DNA from: JBCCMA01 sp045107005
GTDB lineage: Bacteria; Pseudomonadota; Gammaproteobacteria; Steroidobacterales; JBCCMA01
Length of the DNA stretch: 64,000 bases
Direction: 5' to 3'
Assembly: GCA_045107005.1 (NCBI GenBank)
Contig: JBGCFP010000007.1
Coordinates: forward strand, 32,650 to 96,649
Shown: piece by piece, positions 34,441-43,910 of the stretch
Numbering within the stretch: the stretch's first letter is position 1
How the letters are laid out: every line of letters starts with the position of its first letter
The notes under the pieces: generated by a model
Told to the model about the DNA's origin: nothing
Seen by the model: the letters and a program-made list of their open reading frames with translations, nothing else
The model's database searches: none
Made by a program: the position numbers and the translations under genes

Positions 34441-35832
34441 ATGACCAACGCCAAATCCTTCGACACGCTCGACCTTAAAGCGTCTTTGCTCGGCGCGCTG
34501 GGCAACCTGGGTTACGCCGAAATGACGCCGGTGCAAGCCCACGCCCTGCCCCCTGTGATTCGCGGCGCTGACGTATTGGCACGCGCCAAAACAGGCAGCG
34601 GCAAAACGGCAGCGTTTGGGTTGGGCGTACTCAACAAGCTCGATGCCACGCAATTTCGTACCCAGGCCCTGATACTTTGCCCCACGCGCGAACTGGCCGA
34701 TCAGGTAGCGAAAGAACTGCGCAGCCTGGCGAGCGGCATTGGCAACATCAAGATTCTGACGCTGTGTGGCGGTACGCCACTTGGCCCACAAATAGCGTCG
34801 CTCGCGCACAGCCCGCACATCGTCGTCGGCACGCCGGGTCGGGTACTGCAGCATCTGCGCAAAGCAAAGCTAACGCTCCTGGCGCTGACCACGCTGGTGC
34901 TCGATGAGGCGGATCGCATGCTCGACATGGGCTTTGCCGAGGAACTCGATGAGATCGTCGAACACGTGCCCGGAGACCGTCAGACGTTGCTGTTCAGTGC
35001 CACCTATCCCGCAGGCATCGCCCGCGTCAGTAAGCGTATCCAACGCGAACCGGTAACCGTGGACGTCACGGACACCGAGCAACCCGCGCAGATCGTGCAG
35101 CGCTGGGCGCGCGTCACCCGAGACAATCGCGATGCCGAGTTGTTGCGCGCGCTGCGCGCGTGGGGCGGGACGCTAAACCTCGTGTTCTGCAATACGAAAA
35201 TCGACTGCGCACACGTCGGCGCGACGCTGCGCGACCGCGGCATCGCCGCGTTGGCGCTGCACGGCGACTTGGATCAGGCTGAGCGCAACGAAGTGCTGGT
35301 ACGCTTTGCCAATCACAGCGCCAGCGTTCTAATCGCCACTGACGTCGCCGCGCGCGGACTCGACGTCAAAAACCTCGACGTCGTCGTCAACTACGAACTG
35401 CCAAGACAGGCCGAAGTATACGTCCATCGCATCGGCCGCACTGGTCGGGCCGGCGCTCAAGGCCTGGCGGTGAGCCTGGTCGAGGAACGCGAGCTGTGGC
35501 GATGGCGGGACATCGAAGCGCTGATGCCCGACGACATTCCCAAGCACACCGCCATTCCCGACGCTCCACGTGACAGTGATGTACTGGCACCGGCAATGAC
35601 GACGATCAAGATTAACGGCGGACGCAAAAACAAACTGCGTCCCGGTGATTTGCTGGGTGCACTCACCGCAGAAAACGGCGTGCCCGGCGACAGCGTGGGA
35701 TCCATCGATCTGTTCGACAAAGTGGCGTACGTTGCTATTCGCAACGCCAACGCCGGCAAAGCGCTGCGGCAGTTGGCAGGCCGACCGATCAAGGGCCGCA
35801 AGTATCGGGCCTGGTCCGTCGCGCGCATGTAG
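34441..35832 (+). CDS. dbpA: DEAD-box ATP-dependent RNA helicase DbpA
   Basis: 463 residues from ATG 34441. RecA-like domain 1 has the Q-motif region (FDTLDL...MTPVQ), Walker A AKTGSGKT, PTRELA, GG, TPGR, DEAD and SAT; domain 2 has ATDVAARGLD and HRIGRTGR. The C-terminal ~75 residues form the DbpA RNA-binding domain (RPGDLLGALTAENGV, IDLFDKVAYVAIRN, IKGRKYRAW), which in E. coli recognises hairpin 92 of 23S rRNA. It therefore acts in late assembly of the large ribosomal subunit in the cytoplasm. Length and motif order match the family (E. coli 457). It is a single gene, unconnected with the alginate locus. Confidence 0.95.
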   Translation: MTNAKSFDTLDLKASLLGALGNLGYAEMTPVQAHALPPVIRGADVLARAKTGSGKTAAFGLGVLNKLDATQFRTQALILCPTRELADQVAKELRSLASGIGNIKILTLCGGTPLGPQIASLAHSPHIVVGTPGRVLQHLRKAKLTLLALTTLVLDEADRMLDMGFAEELDEIVEHVPGDRQTLLFSATYPAGIARVSKRIQREPVTVDVTDTEQPAQIVQRWARVTRDNRDAELLRALRAWGGTLNLVFCNTKIDCAHVGATLRDRGIAALALHGDLDQAERNEVLVRFANHSASVLIATDVAARGLDVKNLDVVVNYELPRQAEVYVHRIGRTGRAGAQGLAVSLVEERELWRWRDIEALMPDDIPKHTAIPDAPRDSDVLAPAMTTIKINGGRKNKLRPGDLLGALTAENGVPGDSVGSIDLFDKVAYVAIRNANAGKALRQLAGRPIKGRKYRAWSVARM

Positions 35833-35909
35833 GGACACGCATTGGGCATCGCGACCGGTCAGAATCCGGGGAGTTGAGGCGAATACCCTGATTTAGTAGG
35901 GAGAAAGTC

Positions 35910-36680
35910 ATGCCAGTGAAAGCCATCGGATTCCTGTGCCTGTTGCTCGCCGGCACTCACGTGCAGGCGGAGTGCCCGGGCATTCCCGCGCCGCTCACAG
36001 CGCAGTTGTTGCCCGGCCAGATCGTTCTGATCGGCGAAATTCACGGGACCGCGCAGATGCCTAAGCGCTTTGCCGATGTCATCTGCCACGCTCGACAAAA
36101 CCAAACGACAGTCAAAATCGGACTGGAGCTCCCTGACGAGTCGGCAACCGGGCTGGCAAGTTGGCTCGATTCTGACGGTAGCGCTGAGGCCAAACGGCAG
36201 CTCGCCAGTCGCCCGTTCTGGCTCGATGACTACCAGGACGGACGTGCGAGCAAAGCGATGTTCGCGCTGCTCGTCGATCTGCATCGATACCGCAACGATG
36301 TCGAGGTCTTTGCATTTGATCGCCAGACGTCAGGGCGTGACTACGCGATGGCAATGCGCATACTCGAGGAGACCACAGATAACACGCTGACGCTCGTCCT
36401 GACCGGAAACATTCACAGCCAAACCCACGTTGGCACACCGTGGGACCCCACATTCGAAACGATGGGCAGCGTGATACTCGCCAGGCACTCCAGGACAGTC
36501 GGTATCCGTTTTCGCCACGGCGGTGGCTCGGCGTGGGTATGCGCGCCGGAGTGTGGCGAACGACGACTTGCCGGTGACGCAGCGACGCCGGCGAAAGTCT
36601 TCACCAAGTCCAGCGGGCCTCACGACTTTGACTGGTGGATCGGCACCATCGACGTTTCGATGCCTCTGGTGACAAACTAA
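35910..36680 (+). CDS. Secreted ChaN/EreA-superfamily protein
   Basis: 256 residues from ATG 35910 with GGGAGA upstream. Signal peptide to about residue 20 (GTHVQA). The mature part has the pattern of the erythromycin-esterase/ChaN/TraB superfamily: LIGEIHGTAQMP near the start, IGLELP in the next strand and LVLTGNIHSQTH near residue 170, supplying the paired Glu/His residues of that fold. ChaN proteins bind haem and EreA enzymes are esterases; which function applies here cannot be told. Four Cys in the mature part could form disulfides (ECPGI, VICHA, WVCAPECGE). It stands alone between the helicase and the DUF885 gene, in the same direction. Confidence 0.75.
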   Translation: MPVKAIGFLCLLLAGTHVQAECPGIPAPLTAQLLPGQIVLIGEIHGTAQMPKRFADVICHARQNQTTVKIGLELPDESATGLASWLDSDGSAEAKRQLASRPFWLDDYQDGRASKAMFALLVDLHRYRNDVEVFAFDRQTSGRDYAMAMRILEETTDNTLTLVLTGNIHSQTHVGTPWDPTFETMGSVILARHSRTVGIRFRHGGGSAWVCAPECGERRLAGDAATPAKVFTKSSGPHDFDWWIGTIDVSMPLVTN

Positions 36681-36752
36681 ACCCCTGCGTTTGCTTTTGA
36701 GCGACGAGTGCGCCACTTTCCCATCGTGTAGTTCTAAATCCAGGAATCATCC

Positions 36753-38618
36753 ATGTCCCTATCGCGCCGTACGCTTCTCGCTTCATCGGTGGCCGCCGCG
36801 CTCGGCACGCTACTGCCAGGCTGTGACCAGAAGGCGCCGCCCGTCTCGCCGTCGACCGACGCACCGCCGACCAGTGATCAAACCGACCTGGCGCGCAATC
36901 TGCTGGAGCAAGCCACCGATCTGCTGCTGAGCGCTTATCCGGAAACCGCATCGAGTGCTGGACTGGATCGCGGTGCTTACGCGCCACTAAAGAGTAAATT
37001 AACTGACCGCTCAGTCCAGGGCCAGGCGACAGTTGCCGCCGATGTACGAACAATGCTGATGAAACTCCAGGGACTGGATACCGCTGCCCTGCCAGCCGAC
37101 GTTGGCCTCGACGTGGACGTGGTGCGCACGATGTTTGACACCACCGCAAGGGGTTTCGATTTCGACTTTGGCGATAATGCGATGCTCAACTACAACTGGT
37201 CGTATCGGCCAAGCCCGTACGCCGTCGCGCAGAACACCGGCGCATTCGTCGAGATTCCGAGCTTTCTGGACGCCAGTCACAAAGTGGAAACCGCGGCGGA
37301 CGCGGAAGCCTATCTCCAACGACTCGTCGCCTACGCCGGCCAGCTCGATGGTGAAACCGAAAGGGTTTTGCGTGACGGTGCCAACGGCTATGTGCTACCC
37401 GATTTCCTGCTTGATAAAACGGTCAAGCAGTTGCAAGGTGGTCTCGCCCGCTCGCCGGAAACCTGGGGCTTGGTCACCGGCTTTGCCAAACAGGCGACCG
37501 CGTTCGAGTCCGCGGCAAATCGCGCAGCGCAAATCGCCAGGGACACCATCGCGCCAGCCGTATCGAGACAGATCGAGGCACTGTCGTCGTTCCGCTCAAA
37601 GGCGAGCGCCGACGCGGGAATCTGGGCCAAGCCTCGTGGCGACGACTATTACGCCTGGGCACTGCGGGCCGGCACGACCACCGATCTGACGCCCGATGAG
37701 GTGCATCAGCTTGGCCTCGACGAGTTAGCAAGTCTGCAGGCGCGTATGGAGCCGATACTGCAAAGCATCGGCTACAAGAAAGGTACGGTTGGTGAGCGCA
37801 TGAGCGCACTTGGGGAAGACCCGCGCTACCTGTTCTCCGACGGCGACGCCGGACGCGAAGAAATTATGACGTTCATCGACAGCGCGCTCAGCGAGATTCG
37901 GGCGCTCATGCCCAACGCGTTCGAGACGCTGGTACCGGGGTTTCTTGAAGTGACGCGTATCGACCCGGAAGTCGAGGCCGGTGCGCCGGGTGCCTACGGC
38001 GGACCCGGCTCGATCGATGGCACCAAGCCGGGCCATTTCTGGATCAACCTGCGCACACCGGCACTGCACAACAAATTTAACCTCAAGGATCTGACCTATC
38101 ACGAGGCGATTCCGGGGCACGTGTGGCAAGGCGAATATACGTTCAAGCAACCGTTGATACGCTCGTTACTGGCGTTTAACGCCTATTCGGAGGGGTGGGC
38201 ACTGTATGCCCAGCAGCTCGCCGACGAACTCGGCGTCTACAACGATTTCCCAGTAGGCAGGCTCGGCTACCTGCAGTCGCTGGCATTTCGCGCCTGCCGC
38301 CTGGTCGTCGACACCGGACTGCACGCCAAACGCTGGACGCGCGAAGAGGCCAACGCCTGGTTTGTGGCGAACAACGGCTCGAATCCTGAAGAAGTGCGCG
38401 GCGAAGTGGATCGCTACTGCGCGTGGCCAGGGCAGGCTTGCGGGTACAAAGTGGGGCATTCCACGATCAACCGGCTGCGCGACGACGCGAAAGCCTCGCT
38501 CGGCGACCGCTTCGATTTCAAACGTTTCAACGACTCGGTCGTGTTGGGCGGGGCAGTACCGATGTCAGTGCTCGGGCGCGTGGTTGACGGCTACATCAGC
38601 GAAGCGTCGGGAAGCTAG
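36753..38618 (+). CDS. DUF885 lipoprotein, likely metallopeptidase
   Basis: 621 residues from ATG 36753. The N-terminus combines a twin-arginine signal (SRRTLLASS) with a lipobox LLPGC, pointing to Tat export and lipid anchoring. The rest is a full-length DUF885 protein, mostly helical, with the family signature HEAIPGHVWQ near residue 450, followed by a Glu-containing helix (FNAYSEGWALYAQQLADELG) that would complete a zinc site like the gluzincins. DUF885 members are considered carboxypeptidase-like and related to M32/M3 peptidases; the substrate is unknown. A late SVLGRVVDGY motif is also typical. It converges on cheD with about 36 bases between the stops. Confidence 0.88.
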   Translation: MSLSRRTLLASSVAAALGTLLPGCDQKAPPVSPSTDAPPTSDQTDLARNLLEQATDLLLSAYPETASSAGLDRGAYAPLKSKLTDRSVQGQATVAADVRTMLMKLQGLDTAALPADVGLDVDVVRTMFDTTARGFDFDFGDNAMLNYNWSYRPSPYAVAQNTGAFVEIPSFLDASHKVETAADAEAYLQRLVAYAGQLDGETERVLRDGANGYVLPDFLLDKTVKQLQGGLARSPETWGLVTGFAKQATAFESAANRAAQIARDTIAPAVSRQIEALSSFRSKASADAGIWAKPRGDDYYAWALRAGTTTDLTPDEVHQLGLDELASLQARMEPILQSIGYKKGTVGERMSALGEDPRYLFSDGDAGREEIMTFIDSALSEIRALMPNAFETLVPGFLEVTRIDPEVEAGAPGAYGGPGSIDGTKPGHFWINLRTPALHNKFNLKDLTYHEAIPGHVWQGEYTFKQPLIRSLLAFNAYSEGWALYAQQLADELGVYNDFPVGRLGYLQSLAFRACRLVVDTGLHAKRWTREEANAWFVANNGSNPEEVRGEVDRYCAWPGQACGYKVGHSTINRLRDDAKASLGDRFDFKRFNDSVVLGGAVPMSVLGRVVDGYISEASGS

Positions 38619-38654
38619 TCGCCAGCGACTACGAAGCGGTCGCGCAACGCCGAT

Positions 38655-39272
38655 TCAAAACAACTCGACGTCGCCGTTACCTGCGAGATCAGCCGGCCTT
38701 GTGGCGATACGCTGTTCTGCCGCAAGCTGTGGCGCGACGTCTTCGTTGTTCAAATGCATGATGCGCGCTCGGCCGGAAGCGGGCCAGTAAAGTATGCGCC
38801 GGGCGTGCGGGCCTCCGCAGTCAGATGCGACGAGCCGCATGTCTTCCAAACGCAGGAATTCGCGCGCAAAACGCGTGTTCGCGTCGCCAATACCTAAGCT
38901 GGCGCTCGTGAGCATGACCGCGCCGCCAAACAGCTTCACTTCCATTCTGTGTTTGCTTGCACCGGCACGCAGCAGCGCGTTGATCAACACTTCCATCGAC
39001 GCAACGCCGAAACGCTTGTCCAGGATTTCGCCGGGTTGGCTGTGCTTGCGCCCGCAGCCGGGCAACATGAAGTGGTTCATGCCACCAAGGCCAGCGACGG
39101 GATCGTGGATGCACGCAGAGATACAGGAGCCCAATACCGTGGATATGATTTCGTTGCTGCGACTGACGTAACACTCGCCGACATCGATGCGCGCGACATA
39201 GGCATTGTGCAACGAGTCGAAATGACGACTGATATCGGCAAAGCCGGGCAGAGCGCACGGGCGTGGCGGCAA
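38655..39272 (-). CDS. cheD: CheD chemoreceptor glutamine deamidase
   Basis: 205 residues from a TTG at 39272; no ATG fits, and the true start may be the TTG closer to the conserved ARIDVGECYVS. The CheD fold is clear: C50 in LGSCIS and H67 in GGMNHFML have the spacing of Cys27-His44 in Thermotoga CheD, and Ser44 stands where that enzyme has its helper Thr. KLFGGAVML and the GDANTRFAREFL helix are also typical. CheD deamidates Gln residues of chemoreceptors and, in some species, binds CheC. It follows the chemoreceptor gene on the same strand by about 50 bases, so that receptor is the likely substrate. No other che gene is in the window. Confidence 0.93.
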   Translation of the reverse strand: MPPRPCALPGFADISRHFDSLHNAYVARIDVGECYVSRSNEIISTVLGSCISACIHDPVAGLGGMNHFMLPGCGRKHSQPGEILDKRFGVASMEVLINALLRAGASKHRMEVKLFGGAVMLTSASLGIGDANTRFAREFLRLEDMRLVASDCGGPHARRILYWPASGRARIMHLNNEDVAPQLAAEQRIATRPADLAGNGDVELF

Positions 39273-39323
39273 GGGTGCAAAGACCGAGCTAATGGCGCAC
39301 CTCGGACAATACCAGACGCAAGC

Positions 39324-42074
39324 TTAGAACTCAGCCCACTGGCCGACAGCGGCATCGGTCGCCGGTGGTGTCGACGCACCGCCCCACGGGCGATCGGCCG
39401 AACGCCGATCTTCCACTGGCGGGACCAGCGGTAACGCACTGGCATCCCCGGCCACAGTAGAGACACTGGACCTCGGGCTGCCGCCATTAATATCGAAAAA
39501 CGACACCAGGCGATCGAGCTCTTCAGCCTGCAGCCCAAGTGAGGAACTGGCGGCTGCAGCCTGCTGCACCATCGCGGCGTTTTGCTGCGTGAACGCGTCG
39601 ATTTGCAGAACGGTTTGTTTGATTTCATCGATGCCGGTGTACTGCTGATGGCTGGCCGTGGCAATTTCCGCCATCGTTGCCGTCAGCTTCTTGACTTCAT
39701 CAACGATGTCCGCGAGCGTCTGGCCGGATTCATCGACCAGTCGTGACCCTTCGTCAACCTTCTTTGTGCTGTCAATAATCAGCGTTTTGATTTCCTTGGC
39801 AGCACTGGCACTGCGCCCGGCAAGACTGCGCACCTCGTTGGCCACCACGGCGAAACCGCGACCTTGATCGCCAGCTCTGGCCGCTTCCACCGCTGCGTTG
39901 AGTGCCAGCAAATTCGTCTGAAACGCAATCTCGTCAATAACGCCGATGATGTCCGAGATACGTCGACTGGAATCATTGATTTCCTGCATGGCGCTGATGG
40001 CACTGCCAACCACGACGCCACCGCCTTCGGCTTTTTCGCGCGCTGCCTGCGCCAGCTTGTCGGCATGCGCCGCGTTCTCAGCATTCTGGCGCACGGTACC
40101 GGTCAACTCTTCCATGCTGGCAGCGGCCTTCTCGAGACTCGCCGCCTGCTCTTCGGTGCGTCGGCGAAGGTTATTGTTGCCACTCGAGATGTCATCAGCA
40201 CCGCCTCTGACCATACCCGCGTTCGTTTGAATACTGCCGAGCACTTCGGTCAATTTGCTGACCGTACTGTTGGCGTCATCTTTCAAAATCTGGAAACTAC
40301 CTTGATAGTCGCGCTCCATGCTTTCTCTCAGATTGCCTTTGGCCATGGCACCAAAAACGCGGACGGTGTCGCCAACGACTTGCTCGGCAACCTCCAGCAG
40401 TGAATTAACGTTGGTCGACAGCGATGCAAAGAATTCGGTCTTGCCGTCCAAGCCGATGCGCTTGGTCAGGTCACCCCGCTGCGCCGCTTGCACAACCGAC
40501 TGCACTTCATTTTCAATGCTGACTTCAATCGTACGATCCGTCCACGCCAAAATCGCGCCAGCGCGCTGACCGTCATCGTCCATGAAGGGGTTGGCGACCA
40601 GGCGCAGCGTGTGCGGACCCATTTTTATCGTTTCGATATGCGTCTGTGTCAGGCTTTCAAGCGTCGCGCCGAAGCCCGCTGAGTCCGGGTTCAGCGCACT
40701 AACGTTGAGCCCCACCATGGCATCGGGATTAAAACCTGAGGATGTGACGCGAAGATGCCCGGCCAGGTCGGACATTAGCCGCGTGGCGGCGTCGTTGACG
40801 AAAATAATCTTGTGCTGCAGGTCCGAGATGGCAATCGGTGTCGTGACGTTGTTCAGAGCCTGACGCACACGCGTCGATTCAATCAGTAGCCGCTTGTCGG
40901 TTTCAACCTGTTCCTTGAGTTTGCTCTGCATGACCTGCAGACCGGCCAACACGCCGGTGGCAGGCTGGCTCGACGACAGGTCCATCGAAAAATCGCCGTG
41001 CCCCAGTCGAACCAGCGCATCTTTCAGCACGTCCGCATCCGCGCCCAGGTCCCGGTTTAGCCCGCGGAACTTGACGACGTTCCAGATCGTCGCCAGCACG
41101 ACGGTCAGCATTGCCAGCAGACCCACGAGGGTCGCTGAGCGTCGGGCGCTGGTTGCGTCCGCCCGGACTTCAATCGCGCGTGCTTCCAGATCACTGATTA
41201 CCTGATTTTCAACCGCTTTCAGCCGATCCAGGCTCGCGGTCTGCACGTCGAACCAATCGACCGGTGCCACGCCGTAGCCTTCAGGGGGCGGGCTTGCCAG
41301 TCCGATCTGACGGTAGTTGCGTGCATTAACCGTTGACTGGCTGTTCTCGTAAACATTGAACGCTTCTAAATGCGCCGGCGCCGCGGATTGCTGGAACACC
41401 TGCGCGTACGTCTCCTGCTCAAACAGCGTCCGTGCCAACGCCTCGTTCACGCCTGGCGACAGACTGCCGTCGATAAAAACCGTGGTCATCAGCGCCCGTT
41501 CAACGCCGCCAGCTTCTTTCATCCGCAGCAGCGCGAGATAGGTGTCGCCCAGCGCGGCGATTTGCAGATCTTCGCTGAGCTTGGGCATGTTGCCGGCAAG
41601 ATTGAGGTAACTTTGAATCACCCCGGTATAGAACGGCAGCGCTTCTGCTACCGTGGTATCGAGCGAATCAACGCGGTCACGCATTTGTTGAATACTTTGG
41701 GTGTAAGACAACGCCTCGTCGAGCATCGAATTGATGGTGCTGCCGAGCGAACCTCGATCAACCTGCCCAACCAGTGCCTTGAGCTCGGCCAGGCGCTCAC
41801 TTCGATTTCGGCGTTGCTGCGCCAGTTCAGATCCAAACGCTACGCCATCCGACGCCAGAAACCCGACACTCATGCCGCGCTCTGTTTGCGTTTCATGGAC
41901 CAGCGCTCCCGCGCTCGCACCAATGCGCGCAAACAAGATCTGACGTTCGCTCATATCAACCATACGGCTGGCATCACGAACGTTGTGATAGGTGAACCAG
42001 ATCAGACAGGTCAACGGCAACATCAGTATCAAGACGGCTTGAGTACCGAGCGGCAACTTCGGGAGGACACGCAT
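39324..42074 (-). CDS. Methyl-accepting chemotaxis protein with NIT and PAS domains
   Basis: 916 residues from ATG 42074. A first membrane segment (~10-28, VLILMLPLTCLIWFTY) is followed by a ~280-residue periplasmic NIT (nitrate/nitrite-sensing-like) domain, recognised by QTERGMSVGFLASDG. The second membrane segment (~312-332) precedes a HAMP-like stretch, then a cytoplasmic PAS-like domain (~400-520; NVTTPIAISDLQHKIIFVND). The C-terminal signalling domain has the hallmark hairpin tip EIAFQTNLLALNAAVEAARA followed by GDQGRGFAVVANEV. It would pass signals to CheA/CheW encoded elsewhere. Two sensing modules suggest an external anion and an internal cue, but the ligands are unknown. Paired with cheD downstream. 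Confidence 0.94.
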   Translation of the reverse strand: MRVLPKLPLGTQAVLILMLPLTCLIWFTYHNVRDASRMVDMSERQILFARIGASAGALVHETQTERGMSVGFLASDGVAFGSELAQQRRNRSERLAELKALVGQVDRGSLGSTINSMLDEALSYTQSIQQMRDRVDSLDTTVAEALPFYTGVIQSYLNLAGNMPKLSEDLQIAALGDTYLALLRMKEAGGVERALMTTVFIDGSLSPGVNEALARTLFEQETYAQVFQQSAAPAHLEAFNVYENSQSTVNARNYRQIGLASPPPEGYGVAPVDWFDVQTASLDRLKAVENQVISDLEARAIEVRADATSARRSATLVGLLAMLTVVLATIWNVVKFRGLNRDLGADADVLKDALVRLGHGDFSMDLSSSQPATGVLAGLQVMQSKLKEQVETDKRLLIESTRVRQALNNVTTPIAISDLQHKIIFVNDAATRLMSDLAGHLRVTSSGFNPDAMVGLNVSALNPDSAGFGATLESLTQTHIETIKMGPHTLRLVANPFMDDDGQRAGAILAWTDRTIEVSIENEVQSVVQAAQRGDLTKRIGLDGKTEFFASLSTNVNSLLEVAEQVVGDTVRVFGAMAKGNLRESMERDYQGSFQILKDDANSTVSKLTEVLGSIQTNAGMVRGGADDISSGNNNLRRRTEEQAASLEKAAASMEELTGTVRQNAENAAHADKLAQAAREKAEGGGVVVGSAISAMQEINDSSRRISDIIGVIDEIAFQTNLLALNAAVEAARAGDQGRGFAVVANEVRSLAGRSASAAKEIKTLIIDSTKKVDEGSRLVDESGQTLADIVDEVKKLTATMAEIATASHQQYTGIDEIKQTVLQIDAFTQQNAAMVQQAAAASSSLGLQAEELDRLVSFFDINGGSPRSSVSTVAGDASALPLVPPVEDRRSADRPWGGASTPPATDAAVGQWAEF

Positions 42075-42482
42075 TATTTAATCCCTATGGATGAGAAAAC
42101 CCAGACTCGAATGGCAATTAGAGAATCTCTGACCAGCCCAAGGCGCTTGCCGCACAAGTCGCGCTGGTAGTGGCGGGCCAACGCGTTGCGACCCACGTAC
42201 CGCCGGAAGGATCAGGCCCCCAAGGCATGACGGGCGGCGCGGTGCTGCACGCTTGCCTTGCAGGAGGTTATCGGCACAGCCGCCGTTTTCTTGATCACCA
42301 ATGAGGAACAAGGTCGAGCGTCAGGACAACGCCGCGAGGTCGCGATTCAGCACAACGATTTAGACTCGATTCAAATCTCGGATGTGCAAAACCCAAACAC
42401 CCACCGGCATCTGTTGCCACCAATTCGCGGTCACCTCCGTCGCACCGCTACTTATCGCCAGCGCCCGGAGGGGTGGCGTCTG
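42075..42482. other. Gene-free stretch upstream of the chemoreceptor
   Basis: These 408 bases between the chemoreceptor start and the end of the next minus-strand gene show no convincing coding frame, terminator or riboswitch. Short open frames exist on the plus strand but lack coding character and run into the antisense of the neighbour. It presumably holds the chemoreceptor promoter and leader. Confidence 0.5.
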
Positions 42483-43088
42483 TCACTCACTCGCCGTTTC
42501 GGCAGAACCGTCCGTGGCCACCTCACACAGCGGGAAACGCTCGATGAGCTGCTGCATTTCTTCTTGTTGCTGGCCGTACAAAGAATAGCGCTCGTCTGGG
42601 TTGCGCTCACGTGCGGTGGCAAAGCGGCGGCGTAGCGCGGCGAGATCCAGCCACCAATGCTGCACCGGGCCGACCGCCCATTGCCCATCAATGCGCGAGA
42701 ACATGATGCCCAGACTGCGCACCTCATTGTCCGCCACGATCCAGACCTGATCCGTACAGTTCGCGCCGTCCTCGCACGGACATCCGACGGTGACACCGCC
42801 AATGCTGACGATCGAGCCTGGATTGATCTCGAGTGCGATACGCTCGATTTCACGCACTTCAATATCGCTGAGATTTTCGTAGCGCAGCGCTTTGCCGTGA
42901 TTCGGTCGCGGCTCGCTGCGCGCGGGAAACGCTCGACTGGAAAAAACGACCGGTCGTTTCACACGGGCATGGCCATCTTTCGGCGTGGCGCGCTGTTCGA
43001 CCGCACTTTGCGCTGTGTCGTTGGCCAACACGCCGTGGTTAATCCAACAAAACAGAGCCCAAACGATGATCGCAGTGAATCTTGCCAC
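42483..43088 (-). CDS. Secreted protein of unknown function
   Basis: 201 residues from GTG 43088, chosen because AGGAGA precedes it at good spacing and a signal peptide follows at once (MARFTAIIVWALFCWINHGVLA). A GTG five codons upstream is less likely. The mature part has a Lys/Arg-rich linker and a compact domain (~75-160) with NLSDIEVREIERIALEINPG, VTVGCPCEDGANCTDQVWIV and WAVGPVQHWWLDLAAL. Its three closely spaced Cys (CPC, NC) could bind metal or form disulfides. Near the C-terminus it is Glu/Gln-rich. No family is recognised. It lies alone, divergent from the beta-barrel gene. Confidence 0.75.
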   Translation of the reverse strand: MARFTAIIVWALFCWINHGVLANDTAQSAVEQRATPKDGHARVKRPVVFSSRAFPARSEPRPNHGKALRYENLSDIEVREIERIALEINPGSIVSIGGVTVGCPCEDGANCTDQVWIVADNEVRSLGIMFSRIDGQWAVGPVQHWWLDLAALRRRFATARERNPDERYSLYGQQQEEMQQLIERFPLCEVATDGSAETASE

Positions 43089-43267
43089 TGGTTTCTCCTG
43101 CACTCGGTTCTAGCCTGATTTCAGTGTAGATCATCCTGTGACCACTGGCGCATTCACTGCGAGTGCGAACCGTCCCCCCTCGCAAGCACCTTTGAGTAGC
43201 CGCATTCACTGCGGTACTGCGCTTTTGGCGCAACAAGAAGCAAACACAATTATTCAAGGAGACAAAA

Positions 43268-43783
43268 ATGGGAACGACTCTGTCCAAACTGCTGAGCGGC
43301 TTCGCGCTGGCGATTCTTCTGACCAGCGCTTCCGCAGCGGCTGAACAACCTTTCTATGCGGGCTTTGCGCTAGGTCAGGCCACCGACGACGATCTGGACG
43401 AAAGCGATGTCGCCTGGCGCGTTTACGGTGGCTATCAAATCACCGACACCTGGGGCGTTGAGGCCGGCTACGCCAGTTTCGGCGAACCGTCCGTCGCTGG
43501 TGTCGAACTCGAATACGGTGGCTTTGGCCTTTACGGTACCGGTCGCTGGCCGATCAACGAACAATTCGACGTGTTTGGCAAAGTCGGCTATTTCCTGTGG
43601 AGTGTCGACGCGCGTTTTCTTGGCGTTGAGGTCAGCGATGACGGCGGTGACTTGGCCGCTGGCGTTGGCGCAAGCATGACGTTCAAGGAGCGTTTTCGCG
43701 CTGAGGCCCTGTACGAGCGGTTTCTCGGCATCGGAAACTCCGATGTAGGGATGCTAAGCGTAGGCGTCGTCTACGAGTTCTAG
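43268..43783 (+). CDS. Small outer-membrane beta-barrel protein
   Basis: 171 residues from ATG 43268 with a strong AAGGAG site. Signal peptide to about residue 24 (ILLTSASAAA). The mature part is eight alternating strands of the OmpA/OmpW-like eight-stranded barrel type: FYAGFALGQ, VYGGYQITDTWGVEAGYASF, YGGFGLYGTGRW, FDVFGKVGYFLWS, AGVGASMTF, FRAEALYERF, and a final strand ending in Tyr-Glu-Phe, the C-terminal aromatic needed for Bam-mediated insertion. No periplasmic OmpA domain follows, so this is a barrel-only protein. Function unknown. A hairpin downstream separates it from the converging peroxidase gene. Confidence 0.9.
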   Translation: MGTTLSKLLSGFALAILLTSASAAAEQPFYAGFALGQATDDDLDESDVAWRVYGGYQITDTWGVEAGYASFGEPSVAGVELEYGGFGLYGTGRWPINEQFDVFGKVGYFLWSVDARFLGVEVSDDGGDLAAGVGASMTFKERFRAEALYERFLGIGNSDVGMLSVGVVYEF

Positions 43784-43846
43784 TGGGACCATCGGCAAAC
43801 GCGCGGTGCATCTGCGCGTTCGTTGACGGCGCTATACGCTTGAGAC

Positions 43847-43880
43847 ATTCTCCACGCGCGCTCGAGTGCGTGGAGAATTT
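43847..43880. terminator. Hairpin between converging genes
   Basis: ATTCTCCACGC pairs perfectly with GCGTGGAGAAT (11 bp, 10-base loop), with a short T-rich stretch on the plus side. Its place between two convergent genes fits a two-way terminator, though the T-run is weak. Confidence 0.55.
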
Positions 43881-43910
43881 CTTGCGGACGCGATGGCTAG
43901 AACGCTTGGG

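Noticed and set aside
38616..38631. Terminator between the DUF885 gene and cheD
   Set aside because: The inverted repeat TAGTCGC-CA-GCGACTA has a two-base loop and no T-run.
42075..42482. Cyclic-di-GMP (GEMM) riboswitch in the chemoreceptor leader
   Set aside because: GC-rich hairpins exist but the conserved GEMM blocks could not be found on either strand.
42258..42635. 125-codon plus-strand frame with a GGAGG-like site
   Set aside because: Most of it lies opposite the secreted-protein gene, and the remainder shows no coding character.
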